Both the position numbers and the translations under genes were made by a program. A model generated the notes under the pieces. The model saw only the letters and a list, made by a program, of their open reading frames with translations. It was not told where the DNA came from and made no database searches. 64,000 nt of DNA, from contig NC_067113.1 of NCBI RefSeq assembly GCF_021347895.1, positions 47,407,474-47,471,473 on the forward strand. The letters are read 5' to 3'. Numbering within the stretch: position 1 is the stretch's first letter; each line of letters begins with the position of its first letter. This DNA is from Acanthochromis polyacanthus (Eukaryota > Chordata > Actinopteri > Pomacentridae). Below are positions 48,368-60,582 of the stretch, piece by piece.

Positions 48368-48960
48368 TAAAGTCCTGCACCTCCATGGAAACAGAACAAC
48401 CATGAACAGAAGTAGAGATAAATGTCTTCTGGGCACAGCAATAATGCTACAAATCATTAAAAAATATATCAATTATTATTTATTTTACAAAAATTACAAG
48501 TTTAATTTCTTTCTGTACTTTTGAGAACAATTTTCCTCACGTAACCGTTAGTCATAGCTGAGTCAATCAAAGCTTCACGGTTGCATTTTTAACAGATTTT
48601 TGTTAGTGCTGATGGTTTATATTTGGTGTATTTTTAAGTGAGACATGTGGAATAATGAGATTTTGATCAAATATACTTTTAGTTGAGCTGAGGAGAACCG
48701 ATTATATTTTAAATTTACAAAAGCTGGTGCATGAGGCTTGTTTGTGGTGAGTTTTTAAATGAGAAAAAATAAACAATAACGTCATTTTGATTTAATATCA
48801 TTATTTAAGTTTAGTTTAATTCAGTTAATGCAATGCTGCATGTCAGATGAGCAGTTCAACAGACAATCCTTTATGTTTTGACGTTTTTTCTTCTAATAAA
48901 TAGTGTAATTTTGGCAATTGTGGGGATTAGATGATTAAAACATGAAACAGCAGTGGAAAT
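48368..48960 (+). repeat. Family A dispersed repeat, long copy
   Basis: Order: 'aagtcctgcacctccatgga', 'aacaaccatgaacagaagta', a reversed c module (tagctgagtcaatcaaagct), 'gagacatgtggaataatgag', 'gatgagcagttcaac' and 'ataaatagtgtaattttggc'. With 30540-31180 it is one of the two most complete copies and best shows the family's layout. Confidence 0.65.
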
Positions 48961-50100
48961 AAGATGAATGATGTGCTTTTAAATAGTGGTCCTTGTGGGA
49001 GATAATGGTTTTCCTGCACTGTGGTGCTTGAATTAAGTTTAAAATCAACTCGAAGGAGCTTTAATTGCAGAAATAGTGTTCAAATATGCGCTTCATGGTG
49101 ACTTGTCTCACTTGCAGACAAGAAAAATGGTTTTAAAGACGATTTGGTGAAAATGGGTTTTGTGTGGATCTCCTGCACCAACGTCAAACATCTGGAAAAA
49201 CACAGTGAGATTTGCACAGAAACTGCAGAAGTTTACGTTGAAAACAGCCCAAACTGTGATTATTACTGCTGTTAATCACAACATTCTGCTCCTATTCTTG
49301 TCTGTGGCATAAACACCAGCAGCCTGAGCTAAAAACTCCTTTGTAGAAGCTGAGATTATTGTGTTTTATTTGAATTGGACTCACACATCTTCCCCCTCAT
49401 CCACTGGGTGGTACCAGAACCAGCGGGCCTCTATCAAAGCAGGGCTATTTTCATTCTGAACGTCTGCTAGCAGATATTTGGAGCCTCTCGGACGGAGGAT
49501 GACAAGATCTGCTGTTAGCGCCGTTTCTGACAACATGAATAAACATCACAGCAGCGGCTTACAGGCAATTTTCACAGAGGAAAACACATTAACAGGAACA
49601 CAACTTTCACAAAGAGTAACACAAGTTCAAAAACAGGCCGAGACAATGAACAACGTCCACGTCAAAAATCTGCATTTCTGCAAACAGTAATTCATGTTTT
49701 TACAACATTTGAATGTAGATTTACTTGCCTTGTTGTAATTATTCAACAAAGAAAGTTGTTTTACCCTTTTTTCACATATTTTACAAAAAAACCTGTGGGA
49801 AAAAAAAAACAGCAAATTGTTCTAAAAAACCCTCTAGTTTTTGGTTAAATAACTGTTTAGTAATGCAGCTGTCTTTAGCTTAAAATAATGCCTGAGGCGA
49901 CTAAAAGACGGAAAGTCTGATCATCTGTTGAGCAGCTTCCAGGTGTGTAAACGTGCTGACTGTTAGTAGATATTATGGGATGTCTCTTATTTCTGTGGTG
50001 AGTCCAGCAGATGGAGGCCAGATGAGACTTTGAGAAGAAGATAATTATCCTCCTGCACCACACCCACACCCAGCAGGATGACATCATCAGTCTTCCTGTG
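48961..50100. other. Non-coding stretch, no supported gene
   Basis: Unique sequence. Short frames at 49478-49690 and 49627-49815 have no support. Confidence 0.45.
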
Positions 50101-50103
50101 ACA

Positions 50104-50130
50104 GTGTGTGTGTGTGTGTGTGTGTGTGTG
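50104..50130. repeat. (TG)n microsatellite
   Basis: An uninterrupted gt dinucleotide run of about 27 bp; a likely polymorphic marker. Confidence 0.97.
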
Positions 50131-50268
50131 CAGGTGAAGGCCAGGTGAACAGATTGGAGTCCAGACCTGCACACTCATGCTGCCTTCAGGTGTAAGAAAT
50201 AAGAACTCGCTTCACTTCTGAGTATTTCAGGAACAATATCATAATATATCTTTCTTTCTATGTATGGA

Positions 50269-50270
<2 letters not shown>

Positions 50271-50323
<53 letters not shown>

Positions 50324-50349
50324 CTGTCTGTCTGTCTGTCTGTCTGTCT
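50271..50349. repeat. Compound microsatellite (TA)n(TG)n(TCTG)n
   Basis: About 34 bp of TA repeat, then ~18 bp of TG, then ~28 bp of TCTG/TGTC. The 70-codon plus frame at 50260-50472 is a by-product. Confidence 0.97.
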
Positions 50350-51509
50350 CATCTCAGCAGTGTGAATATAAAAGAAATTAGACTCCCCGAGTTACACTTT
50401 TGCACTGTTTTAGCATTAATTTGTTTTGTTAAACTACAGATGATATTTTACTATTTCATGGTGACAAAATAGTTAAATTTGGACAAACTATTGCAGTTCA
50501 GTGCTGTCCACATATGACTGCTTCCATAATAATGAAACTACAATATGATATATTACAGTTTAACAAGCAGATAGCCTATTTCTGTGCATAATGACAACTT
50601 TCATTACTTAATTAGTAATAAAATCACAACTTTTACTTATTAAGTGCATCAGTTTTCAACCTTTTTCTGTACTGTACCAAAATAATCCAGCTGCTGTGAA
50701 TCAAACTGAGCCTGAGTGCAAAGTAAAAGTATAAATAGGAGCATTTAAGCCAGGTCAGTTTCATTCTTTCCCTCCATTTACTTCCACGGATGAAACTGCA
50801 GCTGCTGACTCCGACTTCCTGCTTCTCCTCCTTTAACTAACTGTTCTGTTTATACGGCGGCAATAAAAACCTTTACAGAGTCTCTCTTCCTCAGTTGTCT
50901 TCGCTCTGTTCTTCTTCACTGTTATCTCTTGCTTTATTTGCGACAGCAGCGATTTCTGCTGCAGACGGACATGCAGCGTGTTATTACAGATACCTATAAT
51001 GACTCACTGCTATTTTAAAACAGCTTCTTCTTTAGTTGTCTTATTTGTTGAGCGTGTTTTGACCAGACACAGACATCGAATAACCCTGGAATTTATAAAA
51101 GTATACATATCATACACATATAAATAGAATTACAGCACCTGACTGGTGATTTCTGCTCATATTTTCATCTTTTTAGGCTTATTTTCATCCATATTTTCAT
51201 CCTCTGACTTCTAATTCAAAGTGGGATTTTCTTGCTGAGTTGATCCACCAAAGTAATGAACACAAAAAGCTGCTAATTTCACCCAGCTTGGAGCTAAATT
51301 GAATAAAAAGCCGCTGTGCCAGGAGCGAGTGCAAATTAGGGCTTTAGAAAATCCATCAATAAAATAAATAAATCAGTAAAAGCACTGAAAGAGCAGCGAT
51401 TTAGACTTATTCAGGCTAAGAGCAGGTCAATACCATGGAGGAGAAACTGGGTTTTAACTGTCGCTGCATAAAACACACCAATGCTATTGAATAATTTTGC
51501 TCCTGTCAC
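50350..51509. other. Non-coding stretch, nothing recognised
   Basis: AT-rich unique sequence without frames above 60 codons. Confidence 0.5.
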
Positions 51510-51625
51510 ATTTCTACTCACTCTAGGGTCAGTTTTCATTCCAATATAAAGTCCTGAATCTCCATGGAAATAATGTAAACATGGAGAAGGAGAAAGAACT
51601 CAGAAATGTTTTAAAAAAAGAAGTC
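51510..51625 (+). repeat. Family A fragment
   Basis: 'ctactcactctagggtcagt', 'ataaagtcctgaatctccat' and 'acatggagaaggagaaagaa' match the start of the family A copies at 36055 and 48368. Confidence 0.55.
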
Positions 51626-51639
51626 ACAAATCACACCAA

Positions 51640-51895
51640 AAAAATGGAATCAAATGGGGGGGGGGGTAAATGGGAAAATGGAAAAAAAAATGGAAAAAGA
51701 TTTGGAAATGAGAAAAATGGGGGGAACAGAAGAAACCGAGGGGGGGGGGGGGCAGAAATCCGACAACAATGGGAAAAATGGGACAAAAATTGAAAAAATA
51801 AATGGGAAAAAAAATGGGGAAAATGGGGAATGATGGGGGAAAATGAGTAAAATGGAAAAAAATGGGGGAAAAATGGGGAAGAAATTAGAACTCTG
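51640..51895. repeat. Purine-rich aatgggg/ggaaaa low-complexity tract
   Basis: About 250 bp almost purely A and G on the plus strand, with G-runs of 9 (51657-51665) and 12 (51740-51751) and repeated 'aaaatgggg' words. The 70-codon frame is compositional. Confidence 0.9.
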
Positions 51896-52112
51896 AAGGT
51901 TAACGGGACATATAATTTCCTTGTTTCACTGTATTTTTACTGTAGTATTTTTGTGCATTTGCTACTTTACGGTGCATTTTTCACTTTGATTTACCGGATA
52001 TTTCTGCTTATTTATTTGTTTTTAATCGCCATTTTATTCTTTCTGCTTGCTAATGAATTGCCCCTTGGTGATCAAGGAAGCATTTCTATTCTGTTCTATT
52101 CTATGTCCTCTG
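51896..52112 (+). repeat. LINE-like 3' tail
   Basis: Ends 'gaattgccccttggtgatca' and then a short ttctattctgttctattcta repeat, the characteristic teleost LINE 3' terminus. The upstream T-rich hydrophobic 94-codon frame is not a gene. Confidence 0.6.
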
Positions 52113-53049
52113 TTCAGTTGGACTTTTACACTAATCTAAACCTCCTACTACTAATACTATTACCCCTCTGCACCTTAAAACTCCTTCCAGGACCCCTGAG
52201 GGTCCTTGAACCTCGTTTTGAGATTCACTACCTGTAGTGAAACTACATTAAAATAGATCAGAGTGAAGATGAACCAGCTATTTGTCTCTGTCTGTCGCCT
52301 TTTTCCTCTTTTTTCTACCAAACTCAGACCATCCAGAGTGACTCATCCATCCTCGTTAGGATCCTCGTTAGGGGAAAGTGACCCCGCCCTGCACCAGACC
52401 GCCGAGAGGGGGGTGTAATTACGGTAATTAGCTGAGGATATCAACATCATCAAGCGTTTCCAGGCGAGAGTCTGAGTCTATCAAAGGTTGAGATAAATAA
52501 TGGAGCACATGAAAGCTTTTCTCCCAGAGCGCTGCTGCTAACGGAGCACATTCAGGTCACATTAAGACAATAAGAACCACAACTAGTTGCTTCATCTGGT
52601 GCTTTTCAGTCACTGAGCTTGTTTATTTCAAATTACAGCTGGTGCAGACATAATATAATGAGATGTTGAAGCTTGTAGCAATGCTTGCTGCTTTTCGTTT
52701 CAAATTGGTTGACATTAAGTTGATGATACCTGATTCTATTTGACTTTTCGGAGTCTTTTGTTGTGAGTTTTTTGCTGAATGCTCTACAAACATTTTTCCT
52801 TCAAGGGTTGACTAATTTGACTGTCAGTGAAATGGAAATTCAAAATTAGACTGGCTGACTAGGCTAACACAAAGAAGACACAGTCAAAACTGAGCAAAAC
52901 TGAAGCTTAGATGTTGAAACACTGAAAAAAAACAAGTATTTGGATGTTAACTGTAATCATATCATGTAGTAATCAAAACATATTTTAAATGCTGCTGATT
53001 ATGGCTATGCATGTTTCTAAATATGAGCGAAAAAATGATAAATAATTTT
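52113..53049. other. Unique stretch with a possible conserved non-coding core
   Basis: The 52370-52570 part is high-complexity and contains ggtgtaattacggtaattag and 'gaggatatcaa', i.e. paired homeodomain-like TAATTA cores. This is suggestive of an enhancer but untested. The remainder is plain AT-rich DNA. Confidence 0.25.
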
Positions 53050-53300
53050 CCACAGATTTTCATTGTTAAATTACAGGTAATATCAGGTAAAATCGCAGAA
53101 ATATTTTTTATTTAAGTAAATTATAGAAAAAAAAAATGCTCATAACTGTAATTAATGTTTACATCAAAAATCTGTATTTCAGTAAATGGTAATTTCTTCT
53201 TTTGCACAGCAGGACTGTAAAATCACACATTTTTTTTCTGTTTGCAGTTAATTTCATTGTTTTTGTATATTTTGAACACTACAGTGTTCCACTTTTTTGA
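53050..53300. repeat. Family C fragment (tctgtatttcag / ctgtaaaa type)
   Basis: The words 'ccacagattttcattgtta', 'aaaaatctgtatttcagtaa' and 'ggactgtaaaatcacac' parallel the 11500-12240 cluster. Confidence 0.4.
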
Positions 53301-54009
53301 TATCTGCCAGATTTTTTGCAGCATATAGACAGCCTTACTTTAATTTTCTACATTTAAATACAGTCAGATCGTGCTGGACACCATGGCCACACACCATTAA
53401 CTATCTAACATCTTAACAGTAACAGTTAAACTGCATAGCATATTCTTAAAATATAAATAATTTATTAATCTCACTAGTATTTCTGCTTCCTAATAGCAAT
53501 GTTTCATCACTTATTCATATAGTCACATATGTTCTTCTTGCCTGCCAACGTTACTTATTGTATTTTTAACATCAAAATGTACTGATTTGTTGGATGAAAG
53601 CACCACAATCTTTGGGTCACACATTCAAACAACAACCACATGAAGCTCCATGCGCCGGAGGGCTTCTCCTGCCGTTTCATGACCCATCTCGTCAATCACG
53701 CCTTCCGTTACTGTCATCGCTCTCGATCAATCAGATCAACCCGGCAGCCTCCCCGCTGCAAACACACCCGCCGGCGTTGGTGTGCGAAGGAAAAGGCAAT
53801 AATCGGGTTAAAGCTCTCAGCTCTCCCCCCTTCAGCAGCATGTGCCTAATCCAATCGCCTTCCAGTAAACACCTCACATGTGCTGGGTTTCCCCGGTAGC
53901 CCAATCCTGAGCTGTAAAGTGAGTTAAACGAGAGCAAGAGCGTCTGAGAGCGTCCAGCTGTGGCCTGTTGTCGAAGAGGAAGCAGGTTTTCACACGTTTG
54001 GTTCACAAA
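53301..54009. other. Non-repetitive stretch, GC-richer at 53640-53960
   Basis: Frames of 69-101 codons are open on both strands at 53594-54006, without splice signals or known domains. Possible conserved non-coding DNA, untested. Confidence 0.3.
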
Positions 54010-54450
54010 TCAATGCAAAATTCAACACGTAAATGTTGTTTTTGACCAGATTTGACTCCTGTAACTCAGTAAAATTTACTAAATCCAGCTGTTGTCATAT
54101 TCAAGTCATAAACTACTGTGATGGTTCTGATTCAGGTAAAACCAAAATCAATAGGTAGTTTAAACAGCAAAATTGGTGTCCACATTTTACTATTATTAAC
54201 TATTCAAAAATATTATGCTAATTATACATTAGGTTTAACTCATGTTTGGCTCACAGTTGGGCATAAAATAAAGGGAAATTCAACATATAATGGTTGTTTT
54301 TGACCAGATTTGACTCCTGTAATTTAGTAAAATTAACTACATCCAGTTGTTTGTCATCATATTCACGTCAAAACTATTAAGATGGTGTCAGTCCAGGTAA
54401 AATCAAAATCAACAGTTAGTTAAAGCAGCAAAACTGGTGTCCACAATGTA
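54010..54450. repeat. Tandem duplication, ~258-bp unit
   Basis: The unit 'tttttgaccagatttgactc' starts near 54038 and again near 54296. It is followed in both by 'gtaaaatt.actaaatcca' type and 'aaaatcaa.ag.tagtt' type words and 'ggtgtccacat' or 'ggtgtccacaa'. Well preserved. Confidence 0.8.
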
Positions 54451-55844
54451 CTATTATACACTGATATAAACTTATTAATATAATAATATTGCCTCAAAGA
54501 TCACTGCATTGATGTGAAGTTTTATTATGATGCTAACATCTGTAAGTTAGCAAGAATGTAGCACAACAGGAACACTTCTTTTAAATGTGAGAAATATTTT
54601 TGGCTCAAAAATCAGTGAATAATGTTAAGATTGCATCAAATAAATCATGATTAGCATTTAGCATATAATGATGCAGCACTATCTGTGGATATACAGTGTG
54701 CTGCTAGCGTTATTAGCTTGTAGCTATGCTCCCGCTTAAGATAAAATGATGGTATTTACATGTCTTCTGCATTTGAAAAACAATTCATATTTAGCTAAAA
54801 GTCATGATGGCAATAATACCAGATTGTATTAAAGAAAATACTGATTCTTGACAGTGAACTTCTCAAGACTTGTTCTTAGCATTAGCATTAGCATAGTGTG
54901 CATTCAGTCAGTTACAGCACAGCGCATATTTTAATTCCAGAAGAAAAAGAGTGTAATAGAGAAAATGCTGTTTTGGTGCATCCCTTTCCTAAACTGAATG
55001 TAATCGTATTGACACAGAGGTCGCAACTTTTAAATATGAACACTTTGCTCACAAAAATGAACAAAAACAGACATTTTCATTGAACTTCCATAATCAATTA
55101 AGCAGCTATGATAGGCTGTACCACAAAAACTACAAAAATATTGCGATTGCTCTATATTTTATCAAATATCAGAGATGGTTGAGCAGAAATTGTTCAAAAA
55201 GCGTGTTGATTTACGATGGAATAACTCGGCGCTTTGTACTTAGCTGAGTCGTAGCTATAATTTCAAGAGTAATCTATTTTATTTTGCTAAATTCTTTGTC
55301 TAAATAATTAATTTCAAGCAACTTGCATTGAAAAACTATAAATTTTGTGTTACATAAGGACAAAACATCGATCATTAAATTAAAAAGTGGTGATGCAACA
55401 CTGATTTTGCATATATTATAATAATATACCATGATTCTGTGAGTGATGCCCCACACATATATAAAGAGAGCATGCTGCAGTCCGATGACTCACACACAGA
55501 GCCGACATGTGGGGCCTTTACTGTGGCATACAGCTAACAGCAGCGCACACACACACACACACAGACATATACAGTAGATGGAGCTGATGGAGTGCACGTC
55601 CCGCTATATTAGCCCTCCCATCATGCTTTGTGGCGTGATTGATGAGGGCTGCAGCAGCAGCTTCTCTGTGCCATATATTCCTAGCATCAAAGGGAGGAGG
55701 TGCAAAGGATGCGAACAGACCTCAAACACAGTGCAAAATGAAAGATTTCTGCGCAATAATACTCTAAACAGCCTGTTAGCTGAAGGTTTGAACAGCCTTA
55801 CAAACCTGTAGAGTCAACTAAATCTGTTTTGAGGCTCATGTACA
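54451..55844. other. Non-coding stretch, no supported gene
   Basis: Contains a degenerate tagcatttagcat tract (54530-54900) and an (AC)n run at 55545-55563. Frames of 60-77 codons have no support. Confidence 0.4.
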
Positions 55845-56095
55845 ACCACCGCAGCATGGGGCAGCATGGGGCAGAGTGGCCGTCTTGCAACCGGAGGGTC
55901 CGCTGGTTCAATCCTTGGCCCGGAGAGCTCATGTCAACGTGTCCCTGAGCAAGACATCTAACCCCTAATTGCTCCTGGTGGGTCGTGGTTAGCGCCTTAT
56001 ATGGCAGCTTCCGCCATCAGTGTGTGAATGTGATGTATCATGTAAAGCAGGTATAGTAAAGCGCTATATAAATGCAGACCATTTACCGCCAGTGA
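55845..56095 (+). repeat. Teleost tRNA-derived SINE-like repeat, copy 2
   Basis: Head with 'gcagagtggccgtcttgcaa' and the B-box-like ggttcaatcct (55905-55915), then 'ctgagcaagacatctaaccc', 'aattgctcctggtgggtcgt' and the end 'taaagcgctatataaatgca'. It matches copy 1 (26-290) reversed. A 12-bp 'gcagcatggggc' word is doubled at its start. Confidence 0.8.
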
Positions 56096-56279
56096 AATGT
56101 CCACAAATATGAAGAAATAAAAACAAAACAATGAAGATGCATCCAACTCAAGCCAATCAACTGCAAAACCACCAAAGCCAAGTCCTGTTTTCAGAAGCAA
56201 TCGCACGAAATTCAGCATTTCCAGCTGAAGTGAAAGAGAGCAGCCAGGTTCAATAAATAAATAAAAATCAGGTACTTAC

Positions 56280-56386
56280 TCATGGTGGGAGTTCAGGGGT
56301 GGGGGGCAGGGTGAGGCCCAGGTAGGGCGGGGCTTTGGACAGGTGAGGTTATTCTCCGCTGGGTTATTCCTAGAGGCACTCATGAC
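56280..56386 (-). CDS. Coding exon on minus strand, unrecognised proline-rich N-terminus
   Basis: On the minus strand, a pyrimidine-rich tract with tctcttcag (AG at 56388-56387) is followed by 107 nt open in one phase, then a near-perfect donor gtaagt (56279-56274). An ATG lies three bases into the exon (56383-56381). From it the frame reads MSASRNNPAENN and continues with Cys, Trp and many prolines to NSHH, ending with two bases (GA) of a split codon. GC content is far above that of the surrounding AT-rich DNA. It may be the first coding exon after a 5' UTR intron, or an internal exon. I do not recognise the protein. The exon at 25698-25818 is in matching phase. This is the strongest host-gene evidence here and places a gene on the minus strand. 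Confidence 0.6.
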
Positions 56387-56939
56387 CTGAAGAGAAAATG
56401 AAAGAACAACATTACAACACATCTGAACAGTCAGAAAACACTGAAGTTGAATTTTGCATCAGTGGCAACAGGATTCAAAGCTTTTTTGGAAAATCTGTTC
56501 ATTTGTTTTGCTGATTTAATGGTCCAAATTGATAAGAATTTTATAAGTAAATAATTCAACTGTGAAGTTGATATATATTATTGTTGCACTGATTTATGCC
56601 TTTTATGAAAAAAAGTTAGTGATAAAATGACAAGTTGTCTAAATTCAACGCTGTGGTTCTACTAATTATTCCACATCATCATTTTGGAATGTCAAAACAG
56701 CAAAAAAATGGGACCTTGCCCTGCCATACAGTCAAATATGAAATTCTGCTGATGTTAAAAGCCACAAAAGTTGGTGAAATGTTGACCACAGACTGTATTT
56801 TTAGGAGGAAAAATTGATACATCCATCTGTACATACACTTACAGGAACTTTCTGGGGCCTCAATACCATGATTGTTTGAAAATTTTGCACTTTTTTCCAT
56901 TTTTGAGAGCCAATAATTAAATATTTAGATTCTGCTGGA
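56387..56939. other. Non-coding stretch, intron side of the exon
   Basis: AT-rich. 'gtcaaaacagcaaaaaaatg' at about 56689 matches a word at about 62597, so this is probably the outer part of family E or A. Confidence 0.4.
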
Positions 56940-57547
56940 GTCATTCAATCACCGTAATGTGCTAGAAACTAGTCTATCTGTGTCCTCAACCAAATTTCAT
57001 GGCCGCGGGAGTTTTATTTGTAGAGATATTGAACCCCTAAAATGGCTTCTCTTTCATGGCGACCACTGCAGCCATGACTAGTGGTACTATGGCTCCTTCT
57101 ATACCTCCTGATTACTACTGCAACTACGTATGTTTCACAGATTTTTTGTTAATCTTTGTGAAGCTTCACAAACATATTTTTAATTGCTCTTTCAGTTCTT
57201 CTCCATGTGGAGTCATGATGTAGACATAGATAGAGCACATAGGTCCAAAACGCTACTCCGTTTATAGTTCCACTTTTGCTTTTGATTTGCTGGAAATAAT
57301 TTTGTCTGTTTTTTTTCTGTAATTTTATGGCTGTGGGAGATTTAATTTGTGGAGATATTGAACCCTTAAAGTGAATTTCAAGGTTTTTTGAAGGATGAAA
57401 ATGCAAAATTTTCCAGGTCTGAAAAGATATGAAAGGCTCAAAATTCAGCCATAATGTTTTACAGATATTAGTTTTGGATCCCAAATATCAAATTGGTGAA
57501 CTGTACGAAACTTTAAACTACAAACTGAATAACTTCAAGTTTTAGAC
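56940..57547 (+). repeat. Family E dispersed repeat, copy 1
   Basis: Landmarks: 'agagatattgaacccctaaa' (57032), 'accactgcagccatgactag', 'ccaaaacgctactccgttta', 'gagatattgaacccttaaag' (57353), 'gatatgaaaggctcaaaatt' and 'taacttcaagttttagac'. All recur in order at 62090-62585. Each copy also holds an internal doubling of the 'gatattgaac' block. Confidence 0.75.
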
Positions 57548-57645
57548 AGTCAAGTCAAGTGAGTTTTATTTTATTGCCAACATCGCATATTTGTCCAACG
57601 GAAGTTTTACAATCTCTACAGCAAAACTCGTAAATTTCAGACGTT
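57548..57645 (+). repeat. Fragment resembling an aagtcaag-type teleost repeat
   Basis: 'gtcaagtcaagtgagtttta' followed by 'tattgccaac' and 'gttttacaatctctaca' recalls the start of common teleost repeats but is too short to classify. Confidence 0.35.
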
Positions 57646-58053
57646 TAAAGGGTACCTGTGGTGGTCAGAAATAATGATATGTATGATATGCTGTATGATA
57701 GTAGAAATATAATGTTTCTCAGTCATGAGAGAAATGAATAATTACTGCCCGCGATTCCCGCACCTAATATTCTGGCACAGCGTGGGGGACGACATACTTT
57801 CTTCTTCTTGGCCGCTGGAAGTGAGGCAGTGACGTGGACTCGTTGATAGCATGTCTGGATCATGATTGGCTGCCGCCGTCAGCGCCGCCGAGCCTGCGCA
57901 CTGTCGTCAACAGTTGGCTGTTTAACCCTGGAAGGCCAACCAAAATCACTTGATTGGTTGAAATGAGGTGTCAATCAAAAGGTTAGAGTTCAGCGGCCAT
58001 TTTGAGAGCAATAGTTCGCTAAAAAAAATTTCTACATAAACTTACATAAAGAT

Positions 58054-58250
58054 ATGAAGAGATATACAGAGAGTATGGGACATGCATCGCGACGTGCGCA
58101 CGCACGAAGACAAGCTATTTGTGGATTATTTACTGATTTCAAGACATGTTTTGGACAAAATATTTTACTGGCTAGTCTTGTCTGGATGCCTAGCTTGGAT
58201 TATGGCCGTTTCTTGTGGAATATTTTCATCTGTGACCAGCTTTCAAAGGT
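58054..58250 (+). CDS. Exon-like open frame in the transposon, plus strand
   Basis: The frame starts MKRYTESMGHASRR, is basic early and hydrophobic later, and runs into a consensus donor (tttcaaag then gtgagt at 58251). Read without splicing it would stop at 58326. No homology recognised. It could be a 5' exon of the element's own gene, opposite in direction to the ballast-like exon. Confidence 0.3.
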
Positions 58251-58437
58251 GAGTTTTGCTGTTTACGTGATTTGTTGTTTGTTGGACAAATGTGTTTATA
58301 TTACCCGCTGTGGTAATCACATCTGAAAGTGGTTTATACCGGCGGATTCATGAGAATCTAAGCTTTCCATCGGCGTATAGTGTTTCTATCATCGAGTTTG
58401 CAGCTTTGGTCGGTTTTGAAAAATGCTTATGCAGATC

Positions 58438-58728
58438 TCAAAACAGCCCAAATACGGGCCCCTGAACCTTATTAACACAGTGACCACATTTGCACCAAGC
58501 AGATGCAGCCATTTTCGCCCTCCCATCTCTCCAGTTCAGTGCAGCATTTTCTGCCTCAGATTCTGACGATTCCTCATCACTTTGAGAACTGTTATCCCCA
58601 GATTCGGATTCCGTTGATACTTCTGGCTCAAAAATATATCCACGTTGGCCAAGTTCTTCATTTGTTTCGTCAAAATATTCCATTTTACGAGTGACAATAA
58701 CACAGCAACGGCGATCTCGCATACACAT
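58438..58728 (-). CDS. P2X7 ballast-like (zinc-binding) domain fragment in transposon
   Basis: The minus-strand frame probably starts at the second Met (58683, MEYFDETNEELGQRG). It continues through YIFEPEVSTESES, a Ser/Glu/Asp-rich stretch, then WRDGRAKM and WCKCGHC. A 'FEP' motif, an acidic linker and WCxCGxC are the layout I associate with the N-terminal part of the P2X7 C-terminal 'ballast' domain and its free-standing relatives in fish. The match is lost after CGHCV. A donor-like aataag/gttcag there suggests the rest lay in a following exon that is absent here. Whether it is expressed is unknown. Confidence 0.5.
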   Translation of the reverse strand: MCMRDRRCCVIVTRKMEYFDETNEELGQRGYIFEPEVSTESESGDNSSQSDEESSESEAENAALNWRDGRAKMAASAWCKCGHCVNKVQGPVFGLF

Positions 58729-58843
58729 CCGTAGATCAAGGCTGAAGCCCTTTCAACGTCGCGACGTCACATCCTGTCTCAATATGGTGCCTCCCAGTGA
58801 AATCAACAGCGGGGAATGTGAGCAGCGTTATATTTGAAATATA

Positions 58844-59056
58844 CACACGTGGACAAAATTGTTGGTACCCCTCAGTTAAAGAAGGAAAAACCCACAATTC
58901 TCACTGAAATCACTTGAAACTCACAAAAGTAACAATAAATAAAAATTTATTGAAAATTAAATAATCAAAAACAGCCATCACTTTTGAATTGTTGATTAAC
59001 ATAATTATTTAAAAAAACAAACTAATGAAATAGGGCTGGACAAAAATGATGGTACC
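58844..59056 (+). repeat. Tc1 left terminal inverted repeat
   Basis: Begins cacacgtggacaaaattg and ends at an inner ggtacc. Outer and inner direct repeats are ~190 bp apart. Confidence 0.95.
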
Positions 59057-59062
59057 CATAAC

Positions 59063-60095
<1,033 letters not shown>

Positions 60096-60263
60096 GTTCA
60101 GTGTGGTACACACCTTTTCACCAAACAGCAGGGTGACTACTTGTCTCCCTTTAAATAGGCAGACTGACTGATTATGAGTTTGGAAACACCTGTGATGTCA
60201 ATTAAATGACACACCTGAGTTAATCATGTCACTCTGGTCAAATAGTTTTCAATCTTTTATAGA

Positions 60264-60476
60264 GGTACCATCATTTTTGTCCAGGCCTGTTTCATTAGTT
60301 TGTTTTTTTAAATAATTATGTTAATCAACAATTCAAAAGTAATGGCTGTTTTTGATTATTTAATTTTCAATAAATTTTTATTTATTGTTACTTTTGTGAG
60401 TTTCAAGTGATTTCAGTGAGAATTGTGGGTTTTTCCTTCTTTAACTGAGGGGTACCAACAATTTTGTCCACGTGTG
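60264..60476 (-). repeat. Tc1 right terminal inverted repeat
   Basis: Exact reverse partner of 58844-59056 apart from three substitutions near the inner half. It ends ...caattttgtccacgtgtg before the TA. Confidence 0.95.
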
Positions 60477-60582
60477 TAGGACTCTGCATAACGATGGGAG
60501 CGTTAGCTATCTATCAAACATCACATTATTGTCTCATATTTTTTGTATTGCCATTCGCTGGGACCACCACAGGTACCCTTTA

